Shown piece by piece: positions 35,963 to 45,419 of a stretch of 64,000 nucleotides of DNA (position 1 is its first letter; each line of letters starts with the position of its first letter). The stretch covers positions 1 to 64,000 of the forward strand of contig DYGY01000005.1 in assembly GCA_020724425.1 (NCBI GenBank). The letters are read 5' to 3'. The translations under genes were made by a program, and so were the position numbers. This stretch comes from Thermaerobacter marianensis. GTDB taxonomy: Bacteria > Bacillota > Sulfobacillia > DVGY01. The notes under the pieces are model-generated. The model was not told where the DNA came from and did no database searches. It worked only from the letters and a program-made list of their open reading frames with translations.

Positions 35963-36706
35963 ATGGCCAGGGAGCTTAAGGCTCTGTTATTTGATCTTGA
36001 TGGTACATTATTGGGTTTGGATGTGGATGTATTTTTGAAGGAATATTTCAAATTGTTTGGGTCTAAGATTGGGTCGTTTATGGATCCCATGGATTTTGCC
36101 AGACAGGTTATGTCTTCAACACAATACATGGTTAGCAATCTGGATGAAAAGGTGAGAAATCAGGAGGCTTTCTACAAGGATTTTTTTGATAAGATTGGGT
36201 ATAGTGAAGATGAAATGATTCCTGTTTTTGAAGAGTATTATGAGACAGATTTCTTAGAGTTAAAAGCGGTAACTAGTGAGGTACCAGGAGCTAGGGAGTT
36301 GTTGTTATGGGCTAAAGATGAAGGTTATGATTTAGTTTTGGCCACTAATCCGGTGTTTCCTCGTCGGGCTATTGAACATAGGATGGCCTGGGCTCATATA
36401 GAGGATATTCCTTTTTCCCTGGTAACTACCTTTGAAGATATGCATTTTTGTAAGCCACAGCTTCAATATTATCAGGAAATACTGAATCTTACAGGGTATT
36501 CTGCTGATGAAGTTATGATGATTGGTAATGATCCCCTTGAGGATATGGTAGCTGGAAAGTTAGGAATTAGGACGTTTTTTGCTGATAGTTTTCCTGTGGT
36601 AAGAGAAAAGGGTTTTCCTTATGATATGAGGGGAAGTTTAAAAGATTTGCATTCTCTGTTAGAGGGTAGTGATTTTGAAGTAGCTTCTGACCAGGAGAGA
36701 GATTAG
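35963..36706 (+). CDS. HAD-superfamily phosphatase
   Basis: 247 residues from ATG 35963, with GAGGGGTGATG upstream. HAD motif I is ALLFDLDGTLLG (DxDGT), motif II LATNP, motif III CKPQ, and motif IV MIGNDPLEDMVAG. A helical cap lies between motifs I and II. The substrate is unknown. The stop codon directly abuts the start codon of the MoaD-like gene. Confidence 0.85.
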   Translation: MARELKALLFDLDGTLLGLDVDVFLKEYFKLFGSKIGSFMDPMDFARQVMSSTQYMVSNLDEKVRNQEAFYKDFFDKIGYSEDEMIPVFEEYYETDFLELKAVTSEVPGARELLLWAKDEGYDLVLATNPVFPRRAIEHRMAWAHIEDIPFSLVTTFEDMHFCKPQLQYYQEILNLTGYSADEVMMIGNDPLEDMVAGKLGIRTFFADSFPVVREKGFPYDMRGSLKDLHSLLEGSDFEVASDQERD

Positions 36707-36919
36707 ATGCAGGTGACAGTGAAGCTATATGGGGAAAACAGAGAAAAGATGGTATTTGAATTACCTGAAGGAAGTACTCTGGAAGGTCTGGCACTACTAC
36801 TAAAGATACCGTATAATGATAGTTGGTTATATGGAGTTAATGGTAGGGTTCAGTCATTAGCCCGTATTCTACAGGATGGCGATGAAGTGTTTATTAGTCC
36901 TCCGGTTGCCGGGGGGTGA
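36707..36919 (+). CDS. MoaD/ThiS-like ubiquitin-fold sulfur carrier
   Basis: 70 residues; ATG 36707 follows the HAD stop without a gap. Beta-grasp pattern VTVKLYGENREKMVFELPEG with a C-terminal DGDEVFISPPVAGG; the terminal Gly-Gly is the residue pair that becomes a thiocarboxylate in MoaD/ThiS proteins. It could serve molybdenum/tungsten cofactor or another sulfur-transfer pathway; no activating E1-like enzyme or other cofactor genes are next to it. A tungstate-binding protein gene (tupA) does occur near the end of the window. Confidence 0.8.
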   Translation: MQVTVKLYGENREKMVFELPEGSTLEGLALLLKIPYNDSWLYGVNGRVQSLARILQDGDEVFISPPVAGG

Positions 36920-36982
36920 TATTAGAGAGAGAGGATGAGGCTGGGGGTTTTTGAGTTCTCTTTTTTGGAGGTAGTGTTATCC

Positions 36983-37011
36983 TTGACGCTATTTAGGGGC
37001 TCGGATATAAT
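36983..37011 (+). promoter_or_regulatory. Sigma-A promoter of the nuo operon
   Basis: TTGACG, 17 bases, TATAAT: near consensus, 79 bases before nuoA. No other promoter of this quality appears within the operon. Confidence 0.8.
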
Positions 37012-37090
37012 GGTTGTTGTGTATGGTTGGCGGAGAGTCTGTTTTTTTGTTTGTGAGATAAAGAACATGTAAAGGAAGGAGGAAAGGCAC

Positions 37091-37444
37091 ATGACTGATG
37101 GGCTTTATATCCTTATCTTTCTTCTCGGTGGGATGGCTTTTCCTATAGGGAGTATCCTTGTAGCAAGGCTATTAAGCCCGAGTTACCCAGAACCAAGCAA
37201 AGTTAGCACCTATGAATCAGGTGAGGTACCTTTTGGTGAAGCTCGTGTACAGTTTCACCTAGGGTATTATGCTTATGCTTTGGTTTTTCTTATTTTTGAC
37301 ATTGAAGCAATTTTTCTTTATCCTTGGGCAGTCATTTACAAAGACCTAGGACTTTTTGGTTTTGTTGAGATGTTAATCTTTATCTTGATCTTAGTCGTAG
37401 GTCTGGTATATGCCTTGAAGAAGAGGGTGTTAGAATGGATGTAA
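37091..37444 (+). CDS. nuoA: Complex I subunit A
   Basis: 117 residues from ATG 37091 with GGAAGGAGGAAAGG upstream. Three membrane helices; [20 protein letters not shown] and [21 protein letters not shown] are the family signatures, with the conserved acidic residues in helix 2. NuoA sits at the junction of the membrane and hydrophilic arms near the quinone site. First gene of the eleven-gene operon; overlaps nuoB by ten bases. Confidence 0.95.
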   Translation: MTDGLYILIFLLGGMAFPIGSILVARLLSPSYPEPSKVSTYESGEVPFGEARVQFHLGYYAYALVFLIFDIEAIFLYPWAVIYKDLGLFGFVEMLIFILILVVGLVYALKKRVLEWM

Positions 37445-38055
37445 GTAAGAAGTTGCGTGGGACAGTTAGGATTCAGGAAGCTCCGATGACAGATGTTAAG
37501 GTCATGGGTTCTCAGGAATCTGAAATTGCTCCTGGCGTCTGGCAGCATGCTCCTGGTGTTGTTACTACATCTTTACAGACTGCGCTAAACTGGGGACGTC
37601 AGAACTCTATGTGGTATCTGACTTTTGGTCTGGCTTGCTGTGCTATTGAGATGATGGCAACAGGTGGGTCTCGTTATGATTTTGACCGTTTTGGTATGGT
37701 ACCTTGGCCTTCTCCAAGACAGGCTGACTTGATGATTGTATCAGGTACAGTCACTGAGAAGATGGCACCAAGGGTTAGGACTCTTTGGGAACAGATGGCT
37801 GAACCTAGGTATGTTATTGCTATGGGTGCTTGTGCAACCAATGGTGGTCCTTATCATCAGGGTTATAATGTTGTTGATGGTGTGGACAAGGTTATACCTG
37901 TTGATGTTTATGTACCAGGATGTCCGCCTAGACCTGAGGCATTGCTTTATGGTGTAGTGCAGTTACAGAGAAAGATAAATGTAGCCGGAAAGCAGGAGCC
38001 TGAGAAACAGAAACAGGAGAAGGTTGAATCTGAGGCGGTGAAAGAAGATGTCTGA
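37435..38055 (+). CDS. nuoB: Complex I subunit B (carries the N2 iron-sulfur cluster)
   Basis: 206 residues from ATG 37435, with GAGGGTG upstream. The N2 cluster ligands are present: [23 protein letters not shown] and [12 protein letters not shown] somewhat long charged tail ([19 protein letters not shown]) follows the conserved core. NuoB hands electrons to the quinone at the NuoB-NuoD interface. It overlaps nuoC by eight bases. Confidence 0.95.
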   Translation: MDVSKKLRGTVRIQEAPMTDVKVMGSQESEIAPGVWQHAPGVVTTSLQTALNWGRQNSMWYLTFGLACCAIEMMATGGSRYDFDRFGMVPWPSPRQADLMIVSGTVTEKMAPRVRTLWEQMAEPRYVIAMGACATNGGPYHQGYNVVDGVDKVIPVDVYVPGCPPRPEALLYGVVQLQRKINVAGKQEPEKQKQEKVESEAVKEDV

Positions 38056-38524
38056 GATTAATGAGAAGGTAAAAGGCCGGCTTATAGAGCAGTTTCCCGG
38101 TGTGGAAGTTTCGGAGACAGAGTTTGGACAAGTAGAGGTAAAGGCACCTAAGGAAATTATTGCTGACCTAGCTAGGTTTGTCAGGGAAGAACTTGATTTT
38201 GATTATCTAACTATGGTTGCTGGTGTGGATTATATAGAGTATCTGCAGCTGGTTTATCACATAAGAAGCCTCAAAGATTATGCAGAGTTGATAATCAAGG
38301 TTGATGTAGATTCAGAGAATGCCGTGGTTGCTAGTGTGGCCCCAATTTGGACAGGTGCAAATTGGCATGAACGCGAAGCTATGGATATGTTTGGAATTCA
38401 GTTTGAAGGTCATCCGGATCCCAGACCAATTCTACTGCCTGAAGATTGGCAGGGTGGTCATCCGTTACGTAAAGACTTTATTGACAAAAGGCCAAAGCGG
38501 GAAAGACAGTTTCGTACTCGCTAG
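38048..38524 (+). CDS. nuoC: Complex I subunit C
   Basis: 158 residues from ATG 38048. [20 protein letters not shown] is the family signature, followed by the basic [11 protein letters not shown] tail. Peripheral-arm scaffold subunit; encoded separately from nuoD, unlike the fused NuoCD of enterobacteria. Confidence 0.95.
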   Translation: MSEINEKVKGRLIEQFPGVEVSETEFGQVEVKAPKEIIADLARFVREELDFDYLTMVAGVDYIEYLQLVYHIRSLKDYAELIIKVDVDSENAVVASVAPIWTGANWHEREAMDMFGIQFEGHPDPRPILLPEDWQGGHPLRKDFIDKRPKRERQFRTR

Positions 38525-38553
38525 GTAGTATTTGAAGGGAATGGGGTGAGATT

Positions 38554-39687
38554 ATGTCAGAAATTGAAGCCAGACGGTTAAAGGCTGAAGAGGTTGGCCA
38601 TGAGAAGTTGATTCTCAACTTGGGTCCCCAGCATCCCAGTACTCACGGGGTATTACGCGTTATTACTACCCTTGAGGGTGAAAGGATTACTGAAGCCGAA
38701 CCAGATATTGGTTTTTTACATCGTAACTTTGAGAAGATTGTTGAAGGCTGGACCTGGTCACAGGTTATTCCTTTGACTGACCGTAATGACTATTTGGCTA
38801 ACATTAACAATGAGCATGCTTATGTACTGGCAGTGGAAAAACTAGCCGGGATTGAGGTGCCTGAGAGAGCTGAATACATTAGAGTCATTATGAGTGAGTT
38901 AAATAGGATTGCTAGTCACTTGTTGACCTTTGGTACCTTCGCGATGGATATGGGTGCTTTTACACCTTTCCTTTATGGTTTCCGGGAGAGAGAGCTTCTT
39001 TACGATATATTTGAGAAGGTTACCGGGGCTAGGATGATGCACAATTATGTCAGGTTAAGTGGTGTACGCAATGACTTGCCTGATGGTTGGGATAAGGAAG
39101 TCCTTGAGTTCTTAGACCGTTTAGAAAATGATGTAATTCCTGATTATTATGATCTTTTGATCAAAAATCCGATTTTTGAAGCCCGTAGTTTAGGCGTAGG
39201 TGTTCTGACTAAAGAGGATGCTATAGCTTATGGAGCAGCAGGACCTATTTTACGTGGTTCTGGTATAGATTGGGATTTGCGTAGGGACATGCCATATTCC
39301 ATCTATGATCGTTTTGACTTTGAGGTTATCACTCGTGAAGAGGGTGACCATTATGCAAGGTTCATGGTGCGTATGGATGAGATGATTGAGAGTGCTAAGA
39401 TTATCCGTCAGGCTTTTGAGCAGATGCCTGAAGGTCCTGTAATGGGTAAGGTGCCAAGGGTTCTTAAACCAGAAGGAGACATTTACTCTGCTGTTGAGGG
39501 ACCTAGAGGCGAAATTGGAGTATATCTTGTTGGTGATGGAAACTTTAAACCCTATAGGGTTAAGTGGCGGGCACCTTCTTTCTCCAATCTGTCCATCTTA
39601 CCATTAATGGCTAAAGGACAGTTTGTAGCGGATATTGTTCTAACTATCGGTACACTTGATCCGATCTTTGGGGAGGTGGATCGCTGA
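38554..39687 (+). CDS. nuoD: Complex I subunit D
   Basis: 377 residues from ATG 38554, with GGGGTGAG upstream. Signatures LGPQHPSTHGVL, IGFLHRNFEKI, FGTFAMDMGAFTPF and the C-terminal LTIGTLDPIFGEVDR. It is related to the large subunit of NiFe hydrogenases but lacks their Ni-binding cysteines, as expected; it forms the quinone pocket with NuoB. The TGATG overlap with nuoH indicates coupled translation. Confidence 0.95.
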   Translation: MSEIEARRLKAEEVGHEKLILNLGPQHPSTHGVLRVITTLEGERITEAEPDIGFLHRNFEKIVEGWTWSQVIPLTDRNDYLANINNEHAYVLAVEKLAGIEVPERAEYIRVIMSELNRIASHLLTFGTFAMDMGAFTPFLYGFRERELLYDIFEKVTGARMMHNYVRLSGVRNDLPDGWDKEVLEFLDRLENDVIPDYYDLLIKNPIFEARSLGVGVLTKEDAIAYGAAGPILRGSGIDWDLRRDMPYSIYDRFDFEVITREEGDHYARFMVRMDEMIESAKIIRQAFEQMPEGPVMGKVPRVLKPEGDIYSAVEGPRGEIGVYLVGDGNFKPYRVKWRAPSFSNLSILPLMAKGQFVADIVLTIGTLDPIFGEVDR

Positions 39688-40646
39688 TGCCCGAATGGGT
39701 TATGGCTATAATCAAGATCTTAATTGTCTTAGCTTTCATTGGGCTAAACGGTATGTTCTTGATTTGGGCAGAACGTAAGGTTGCGGGTTTTATCCAGGCC
39801 CGTATTGGACCGGCTAGGGTTGGTAGACCACAAGGTTTCTTTCAGTTGTTTGCTGATGCAATTAAGATGTTTTCTAAGGAAGATGTTAGACCGGCTGCAG
39901 CAGACAAGTGGGTATGGTGGTTTGCACCTGTAGTATTTTTTACACCGGTAGCTATGGCGTTTCTGGTGTTGCCTTTTGGTCCTAATGTAATTGGTTTGGA
40001 TATGAATATTGGTCTTATCTATCTGGCAGCGGTTGCTTCTTTTGCGTTGCTCGGTGTATTTATGGCTGGATGGGGCTCAAATAACAAATATTCTTTGCTT
40101 GGTGCTATGCGTGCTGGCGCTCAGATGATTAGTTATGAGATTCCTCTCATTCTGGCTACCATTGGTGTCATTATGATTACCGGTACTTTAAGTACACAGG
40201 GTATTGTTGAGTATCAGGTTGCACATGGTTGGAATATTAAGACCCAGTTCCTGGCGTTTGTTGTGTTCTTTATTGCCATGTTAGCAGAGCTTAACAGGAC
40301 TCCTTTTGACCTTGTTATTGCTGAATCAGAGCTAACCTCAGGTTTCTTTACCGAGTACAGTGGTATTCGCTGGGGAATGTTTATGTTTGCTGAGTATACA
40401 AATATTTTTGTTATGTCAGCTTTGGCAGTAACTCTGTTTTTTGGAGGTTGGGCTTCTCCTTTTGGTCTTGTGGGTTCGGTTTTGATATTCCTTATTAAGA
40501 CCTATGCTATTGTGTTTCTTATCATCTGGATTCGCTGGTCTGTACCCCGTGTACGTATCGATCAGTTGATGACTTTGGGTTGGAAGTTCCTTTTACCGTT
40601 GAGTTTGTTCAATATCGTTTTCACAGGTTTAATCTTACTGATTTAA
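39687..40646 (+). CDS. nuoH: Complex I subunit H
   Basis: 319 residues from ATG 39687, about eight membrane helices. Signatures AERKVAGFIQARIGPARVG and FVVFFIAMLAELNRTPFDL, with the acidic ESELTSGFFTEYSGIRWG loop that lines the quinone channel. Complete. Confidence 0.95.
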   Translation: MPEWVMAIIKILIVLAFIGLNGMFLIWAERKVAGFIQARIGPARVGRPQGFFQLFADAIKMFSKEDVRPAAADKWVWWFAPVVFFTPVAMAFLVLPFGPNVIGLDMNIGLIYLAAVASFALLGVFMAGWGSNNKYSLLGAMRAGAQMISYEIPLILATIGVIMITGTLSTQGIVEYQVAHGWNIKTQFLAFVVFFIAMLAELNRTPFDLVIAESELTSGFFTEYSGIRWGMFMFAEYTNIFVMSALAVTLFFGGWASPFGLVGSVLIFLIKTYAIVFLIIWIRWSVPRVRIDQLMTLGWKFLLPLSLFNIVFTGLILLI

Positions 40647-40662
40647 TAAAACAGGGGTGAGT

Positions 40663-41148
40663 ATGTTGGGTGGAGTATTAGGCAATGTGTATAATGCCAC
40701 TAAGAGTCTTATCAAGGGCCACCTAGTAACCCTAAAAGAGTTGAGAACCCCCAAAATCACAGTTCACTATCCAGATGAAAGGTTGGAGCTACCTTTAGGT
40801 AGCAGGGGGATGCCGGCTCTAAAGGTCAACCAGGATACAGGTCTATTGAATTGTACAGCTTGTGGTGTATGCGCCCGCGAATGCCCTGTTGATGCTATTG
40901 AAGTAGAGGCTGTTGTGGGTGAGAAGGGAAGAAAGAAGCGCTATCCAGCTATCTATAATTTGGATATGACCCACTGTATGCAATGTAACCTTTGTGTGGA
41001 GGCATGTCCATTTGATGCGCTAGAAATGTCTGATGCTTTTGAAATATCACGTTATGATTTGGATGATTTGATATTTGACAAAGAACAGTTGGCTGAGATT
41101 TGGAAGACTCATAAGGCTGTCCGCATTACAGGGGGTGAAAAGCTGTGA
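40663..41148 (+). CDS. nuoI: Complex I subunit I (two 4Fe-4S clusters)
   Basis: 161 residues from ATG 40663, with AGGGG five bases upstream; the track begins two codons earlier at a GTG that has no ribosome site. Two ferredoxin motifs: CTACGVCARECPVDAIEV and CMQCNLCVEACPFDALEM, giving clusters N6a and N6b. Since NuoEFG are not encoded, this subunit is the probable entry point for electrons from ferredoxin or another partner. Confidence 0.93.
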   Translation: MLGGVLGNVYNATKSLIKGHLVTLKELRTPKITVHYPDERLELPLGSRGMPALKVNQDTGLLNCTACGVCARECPVDAIEVEAVVGEKGRKKRYPAIYNLDMTHCMQCNLCVEACPFDALEMSDAFEISRYDLDDLIFDKEQLAEIWKTHKAVRITGGEKL

Positions 41149-41696
41149 ACTGGGAATTGCTAGGTTTTGCCTTCCTGACTGGTATGCTTCTCTACAGTGC
41201 CTTTAAGGTGGTAACTACAACTTATATTACACATGCAGCTATCTATCTGGCCTTTACATTTGTGGCCTTAGCAGGTTTTTTCCTGATGTTAAGTGCCAAC
41301 TTTCTGGCAGCAGTACAGATTCTGGTGTATGCAGGTGCGGTAGTTGCTTTGGTTGTGTTCGCTATCATGTTATCTCAGAGACAGGATTACTCTGGTAAGC
41401 CGATTGAGGAAACAAGAACTGAGAAAATTGAGCGGACCTTTGGTTCTCAATACTGGGGAGCATTACCGTTAGTAATTGCAGCAGGTGTTGCCGCGATTAT
41501 GATTGTAATTTATCGTCAGGTTGTGGCTGCTGGATATTGGACTAGTGAGCCAGGTCCAGCTTTAGAAGATTCAACTGTGGCTATAGCTAATGAGTTATTT
41601 ACCAAGTATCTCATACCATTTGAGGTTGTTTCTCTGGTATTGCTGGCTGCAATGATTGGTGCCATCATCCTGACTAAGAGGGAGGGGCAGCGCTGA
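41145..41696 (+). CDS. nuoJ: Complex I subunit J
   Basis: 183 residues; GTG 41145 overlaps the nuoI stop by four bases. Five membrane helices; FLAAVQILVYAGAVVALVVF is the conserved third helix. A longer than usual loop (about 85-105) is rich in charged residues. Membrane-arm subunit taking part in the proton path. Confidence 0.93.
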   Translation: MNWELLGFAFLTGMLLYSAFKVVTTTYITHAAIYLAFTFVALAGFFLMLSANFLAAVQILVYAGAVVALVVFAIMLSQRQDYSGKPIEETRTEKIERTFGSQYWGALPLVIAAGVAAIMIVIYRQVVAAGYWTSEPGPALEDSTVAIANELFTKYLIPFEVVSLVLLAAMIGAIILTKREGQR

Positions 41697-42004
41697 TGAT
41701 TCCATTACACTACTATCTAATCGTTGCGGTAATCTTGTTTTCCATCGGGATTTGGGGCGCTTTAAAGCACACCAATCCTATTAGAGTTTTGATATCTATC
41801 GAGTTAATGTTGAATGCTGTTAACCTGAATCTGATTGCTTTTGCTAGGTTCAGTCAGGTGGATATGGTTTTAGGACAGGTATTTGCTATTTTTGTCATTG
41901 CTGTTGCTGCAGCAGAGGTTGCTATAGGTCTGGCTATAGTTTTGATGATTGTACGTGAACGCAATATCTATGACATTAATAAGATTAACCTTCTGAAGGG
42001 TTAG
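41696..42004 (+). CDS. nuoK: Complex I subunit K
   Basis: 102 residues from ATG 41696, overlapping the nuoJ stop by one base. Three helices with RVLISIELMLNAVNLNLIAF and FVIAVAAAEVAIGLAI, each with the conserved membrane glutamate. Complete. Confidence 0.95.
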   Translation: MIPLHYYLIVAVILFSIGIWGALKHTNPIRVLISIELMLNAVNLNLIAFARFSQVDMVLGQVFAIFVIAVAAAEVAIGLAIVLMIVRERNIYDINKINLLKG

Positions 42005-42017
42005 AGGGGTGATATCG

Positions 42018-43940
42018 GTGATCACATATTCGTGGATAATCGCAGTTATACCGCTGCTGGCCTTTGTTTTGCTCCTTGCCTTTGGCAATAGGATGAAGGA
42101 ACGGGCGGCTTGGATAGGAGTCACCGCTCTTGGCCTGGCCTTTTTGATGGCTTTGAAGGTATTGGCTGAAGTCCTAGCCGGTGCACAGGCGGCAGCAAGC
42201 TTTGAGTGGCTTAAGATTGGCTCCTACACTATAGATATGGGTTTTCAGGTAGGTGCCCTTGAGGCCTCAATGATGGTGGTTGTAACTGCAGTTAGTTTGA
42301 TGGTACAGCTTTATTCCATGGGTTATATGCATGGGGATCCACGCTTCAATCGTTACTACATGACTGTAAATCTCTTTACCACAGGTATGTTGGGTGTTGT
42401 CATTGCTGATAACTTCCTGCTGTTCCTGATGAGTTGGGAGATTATGGGCTTGTGTTCATATCTGCTCATCAGTCACTATTATGAAGATCTTAATAACGCA
42501 AAGGCTGGTATGAAGGCCTTCCTCACTACCAGAGTCGGTGATGTGGGTATGATGGCTGGTATCTGGCTTTTGTTCTCACAAGCTGGTTCTTTCAACTTCG
42601 CAGACATTGCTGTGTGGGTTGAAAATGCAAGTGGTAGTGAAAACATTATTACCTTAGCAGCATTGCTTTTGTTTGCGGGTGCTGTTGGTAAGTCGGCTCA
42701 GGTGCCACTACATGTCTGGTTACCTGATGCTATGGCAGGTCCTACACCTGCTAGTGCTTTGATCCATGCTGCAACAATGGTTGCTGCTGGTGTTTATCTT
42801 GTAGCAAAGAGTTATTTTATCTTCCAGGCTTCACCTGATGCTATGTTTGTGGTTGCAGTGATTGGTGCTTTAACAGCATTCCTAGCTGCTACAATTGCTA
42901 CAGTACAGGTGGACCTTAAGAAAGTTCTGGCTTACTCAACTGTCAGTCAGCTAGGCTTTATGATGCTGGGTCTAGGTGTTGGTGGCTATACAGCTGCACT
43001 ATTCCACCTTATCACCCACGCGTTCTTCAAAGCTCTGTTGTTCCTGGGTGCAGGTAGTGTTATCCACGCAGTGCATACCCAGAACATGCATGAAATGGGT
43101 GGCCTGTTTAAGAAGATGAAGATAACAGGTACTACCTTTATCATTGGTTCACTGGCCTTAGCAGGTATTCCACCTTTTGCTGGTTTTTACAGCAAGGATA
43201 TGATCTTGCTTGAGGCATACCGCTACAATGAGGTGCTCTTCTGGATTGGTGCAGCGGCTGCCTTTATGACAGCCTATTACATGACCAGAGCCATTATCCT
43301 TACCTTCTTTGGTAAGCCAAGGGATATGGAGAAGTATGAGCATGCCCATGAATCACCTCTAAACATGAGCATACCTTTGATGTTCCTAGCCATACCAGCA
43401 ACATTACTGGGTTATGGAATGTATCGTGATTACTTTGTCAAGAGTTTTATTACCTTGCCAGGTCTCACGCATGCATACCACTCAGATTTTGTTATGAATA
43501 TGGCAATATCAGTGGCAGTCGCGGGTATTGTAGTTGGGTTCATTGTTTATGGAACCAATTGGGTATCAAAGACTGCAGCGATTAGGAACCTCAAGCCATT
43601 GTATGTACTGCTCAAGCATAAGTACTACTTTGATGAACTCTACAATGGTGTTGTAGTAAAGGGTACTGTTGGTATCTCAAGGTTGGTAGGCTGGTTTGAC
43701 AAGTGGATTGTGGATGGACTGGTCAACTTTGTTGGTTGGAGCACAGGTCAGTTAAGCCGGTTAACAAGGACATTCGATACAATTGTAGTTGATGGAGCTG
43801 TTAATGGAACCGCAGCTTTGACAATGGCTGCTGGTAACCAGGTTCGTAAGCTTCAAACAGGTGTTGTACAGAGTTACATGTTGGTCTTGTTTGCTGGTGT
43901 TGTTATTGGACTAATCATATTTCAGCTGATTGGAGGATGA
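42018..43940 (+). CDS. nuoL: Complex I subunit L (antiporter-like)
   Basis: About 640 residues. GTG 42018 has AGAGGGGTGAT at a good distance and is preferred over GTG 42009 of the track. Core proton-pump motif GKSAQVPLHVWLPDAMAGPT plus SALIHAATMVAAGVYL; LMSWEIMGLCSYLLI carries the conserved glutamate. The C-terminus includes the long lateral helix found in NuoL. Ends inside the nuoM leader. Confidence 0.95.
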   Translation: MITYSWIIAVIPLLAFVLLLAFGNRMKERAAWIGVTALGLAFLMALKVLAEVLAGAQAAASFEWLKIGSYTIDMGFQVGALEASMMVVVTAVSLMVQLYSMGYMHGDPRFNRYYMTVNLFTTGMLGVVIADNFLLFLMSWEIMGLCSYLLISHYYEDLNNAKAGMKAFLTTRVGDVGMMAGIWLLFSQAGSFNFADIAVWVENASGSENIITLAALLLFAGAVGKSAQVPLHVWLPDAMAGPTPASALIHAATMVAAGVYLVAKSYFIFQASPDAMFVVAVIGALTAFLAATIATVQVDLKKVLAYSTVSQLGFMMLGLGVGGYTAALFHLITHAFFKALLFLGAGSVIHAVHTQNMHEMGGLFKKMKITGTTFIIGSLALAGIPPFAGFYSKDMILLEAYRYNEVLFWIGAAAAFMTAYYMTRAIILTFFGKPRDMEKYEHAHESPLNMSIPLMFLAIPATLLGYGMYRDYFVKSFITLPGLTHAYHSDFVMNMAISVAVAGIVVGFIVYGTNWVSKTAAIRNLKPLYVLLKHKYYFDELYNGVVVKGTVGISRLVGWFDKWIVDGLVNFVGWSTGQLSRLTRTFDTIVVDGAVNGTAALTMAAGNQVRKLQTGVVQSYMLVLFAGVVIGLIIFQLIGG

Positions 43941-43944
43941 GGAC

Positions 43945-45417
43945 ATGAATTTGCCCTATTTGAGCCTGCTCATATTCGTGCCGTTGGCTGGGGCTGTCCT
44001 CGTGTTGTTTCTTAACGAGAAGCAGCACGCTACAATTAGGACCGTCGCAACTTTCATCGCTGCTATCCCAGTAGTCCTCGTAGGGATGATGTGGGCACAG
44101 TGGGATTACAGTGCAGTAGGCATGCAATTTACTGAGTATCATGAGTGGATTCCTAGCTTAGGAATAGCTTACAGGTTAGGCGTAGATGGAATGAGTTTTG
44201 CCATGTTGGCTTTAACAGCCTTTATTGGATTAATCGCTGTTATAGCTTCCTATGGCATTGAAAAAAGAGTTAAAGACTATTATGCATTGTTGCTTTTGCT
44301 TTTAGCAGGTATTAATGGTGTGTTTGTTGCTTTAGATTATGTTCTCTTCTATGTATTCTGGGAACTAGTTCTGGTACCAATGTACTTCTTGATTGGTATC
44401 TGGGGTGGTCCAAGGAGAGAATATGCTGCAATTAAGTTCTTTATTTACACAATGGTTGGTAGTGTTATCATGCTGGTTGGTATCCTGGCTCTGTATCTAC
44501 AGACAGGTGCACAGACCTTCGGTATTTTGGAGTTACAGCAGTTAGGTGCTGAATTGCCTTCAAACTGGCAGTGGGGTATCTTCTTAGCAATGTTCATTGG
44601 TTTTGCTGTTAAGGTGCCAATTGTGCCATTGCATACCTGGTTGCCTGATGCACACGTTGAGGCACCAACACCTATTTCGGTTATCCTTGCTGCAGTTCTC
44701 TTAAAAATGGGTACCTATGGTTTCTTAAGGATTTCCCATCCGACATTCCCTGAGATAGCTCAGAGCTTTGCTTATGTCCTAGCTATCCTTGGTGTTATCA
44801 ACCTGATTTATGGTGCCTTGGCCGCTATGGCTCAGGATGATATGAAGAAACTTGTTGCCTATTCCAGTGTTAGCCATATGGGTTATACCCTGCTTGGTCT
44901 AGCAGCAGCTACAGTTACTGCAGTTAATGGTGTAGTTTATCAGATGGTATCTCATGGTTTGATTTCTGCTATGCTCTTCCTTATGGTAGGTGTAATCTAT
45001 GATCGCACCCATACTAGGGATATGCGTAAGCTTGGCGGATTCTATATAACCATGCCAATTGCCGGTGGTATTCTGGCGTTTGCTGCTTTTGCAAACCTTG
45101 GCTTACCCGGTCTCAGTGGCTTTATTGCCGAGTTCTTTGTTCTGTTAGGTGCATATGCGGTGTATCCAAATCTGGTATATATCTCTTTGATTGGTCTGGT
45201 CTTGACTGCAGCATTTAACCTTTGGATGTTGCAAAAGGTTTTGATGGGTCAGCCTAAGCTTGAATGGGAAGGTCTCCCTGACATAAACAAGAGAGAGCTA
45301 ATTACTCTTGTACCATTGATGGCATTAACATTGCTATTCGGTTTAGTACCATCAATTCTGATGAATCTAATTAATACCCCTGTAAGTGAGCTTGTGGCAC
45401 GGTTAGGGGGTATGTAA
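43945..45417 (+). CDS. nuoM: Complex I subunit M (antiporter-like)
   Basis: 490 residues. ATG 43945 (MNLPYLSLL) follows GGAGGATGAGG; the track start at 43930 is within nuoL. FYVFWELVLVPMYFLIGIWG and VKVPIVPLHTWLPDAHVEAP are the family signatures, with the pumping Lys and Glu. Fourteen or so helices. Complete. Confidence 0.95.
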   Translation: MNLPYLSLLIFVPLAGAVLVLFLNEKQHATIRTVATFIAAIPVVLVGMMWAQWDYSAVGMQFTEYHEWIPSLGIAYRLGVDGMSFAMLALTAFIGLIAVIASYGIEKRVKDYYALLLLLLAGINGVFVALDYVLFYVFWELVLVPMYFLIGIWGGPRREYAAIKFFIYTMVGSVIMLVGILALYLQTGAQTFGILELQQLGAELPSNWQWGIFLAMFIGFAVKVPIVPLHTWLPDAHVEAPTPISVILAAVLLKMGTYGFLRISHPTFPEIAQSFAYVLAILGVINLIYGALAAMAQDDMKKLVAYSSVSHMGYTLLGLAAATVTAVNGVVYQMVSHGLISAMLFLMVGVIYDRTHTRDMRKLGGFYITMPIAGGILAFAAFANLGLPGLSGFIAEFFVLLGAYAVYPNLVYISLIGLVLTAAFNLWMLQKVLMGQPKLEWEGLPDINKRELITLVPLMALTLLFGLVPSILMNLINTPVSELVARLGGM

Positions 45418-45419
45418 CT

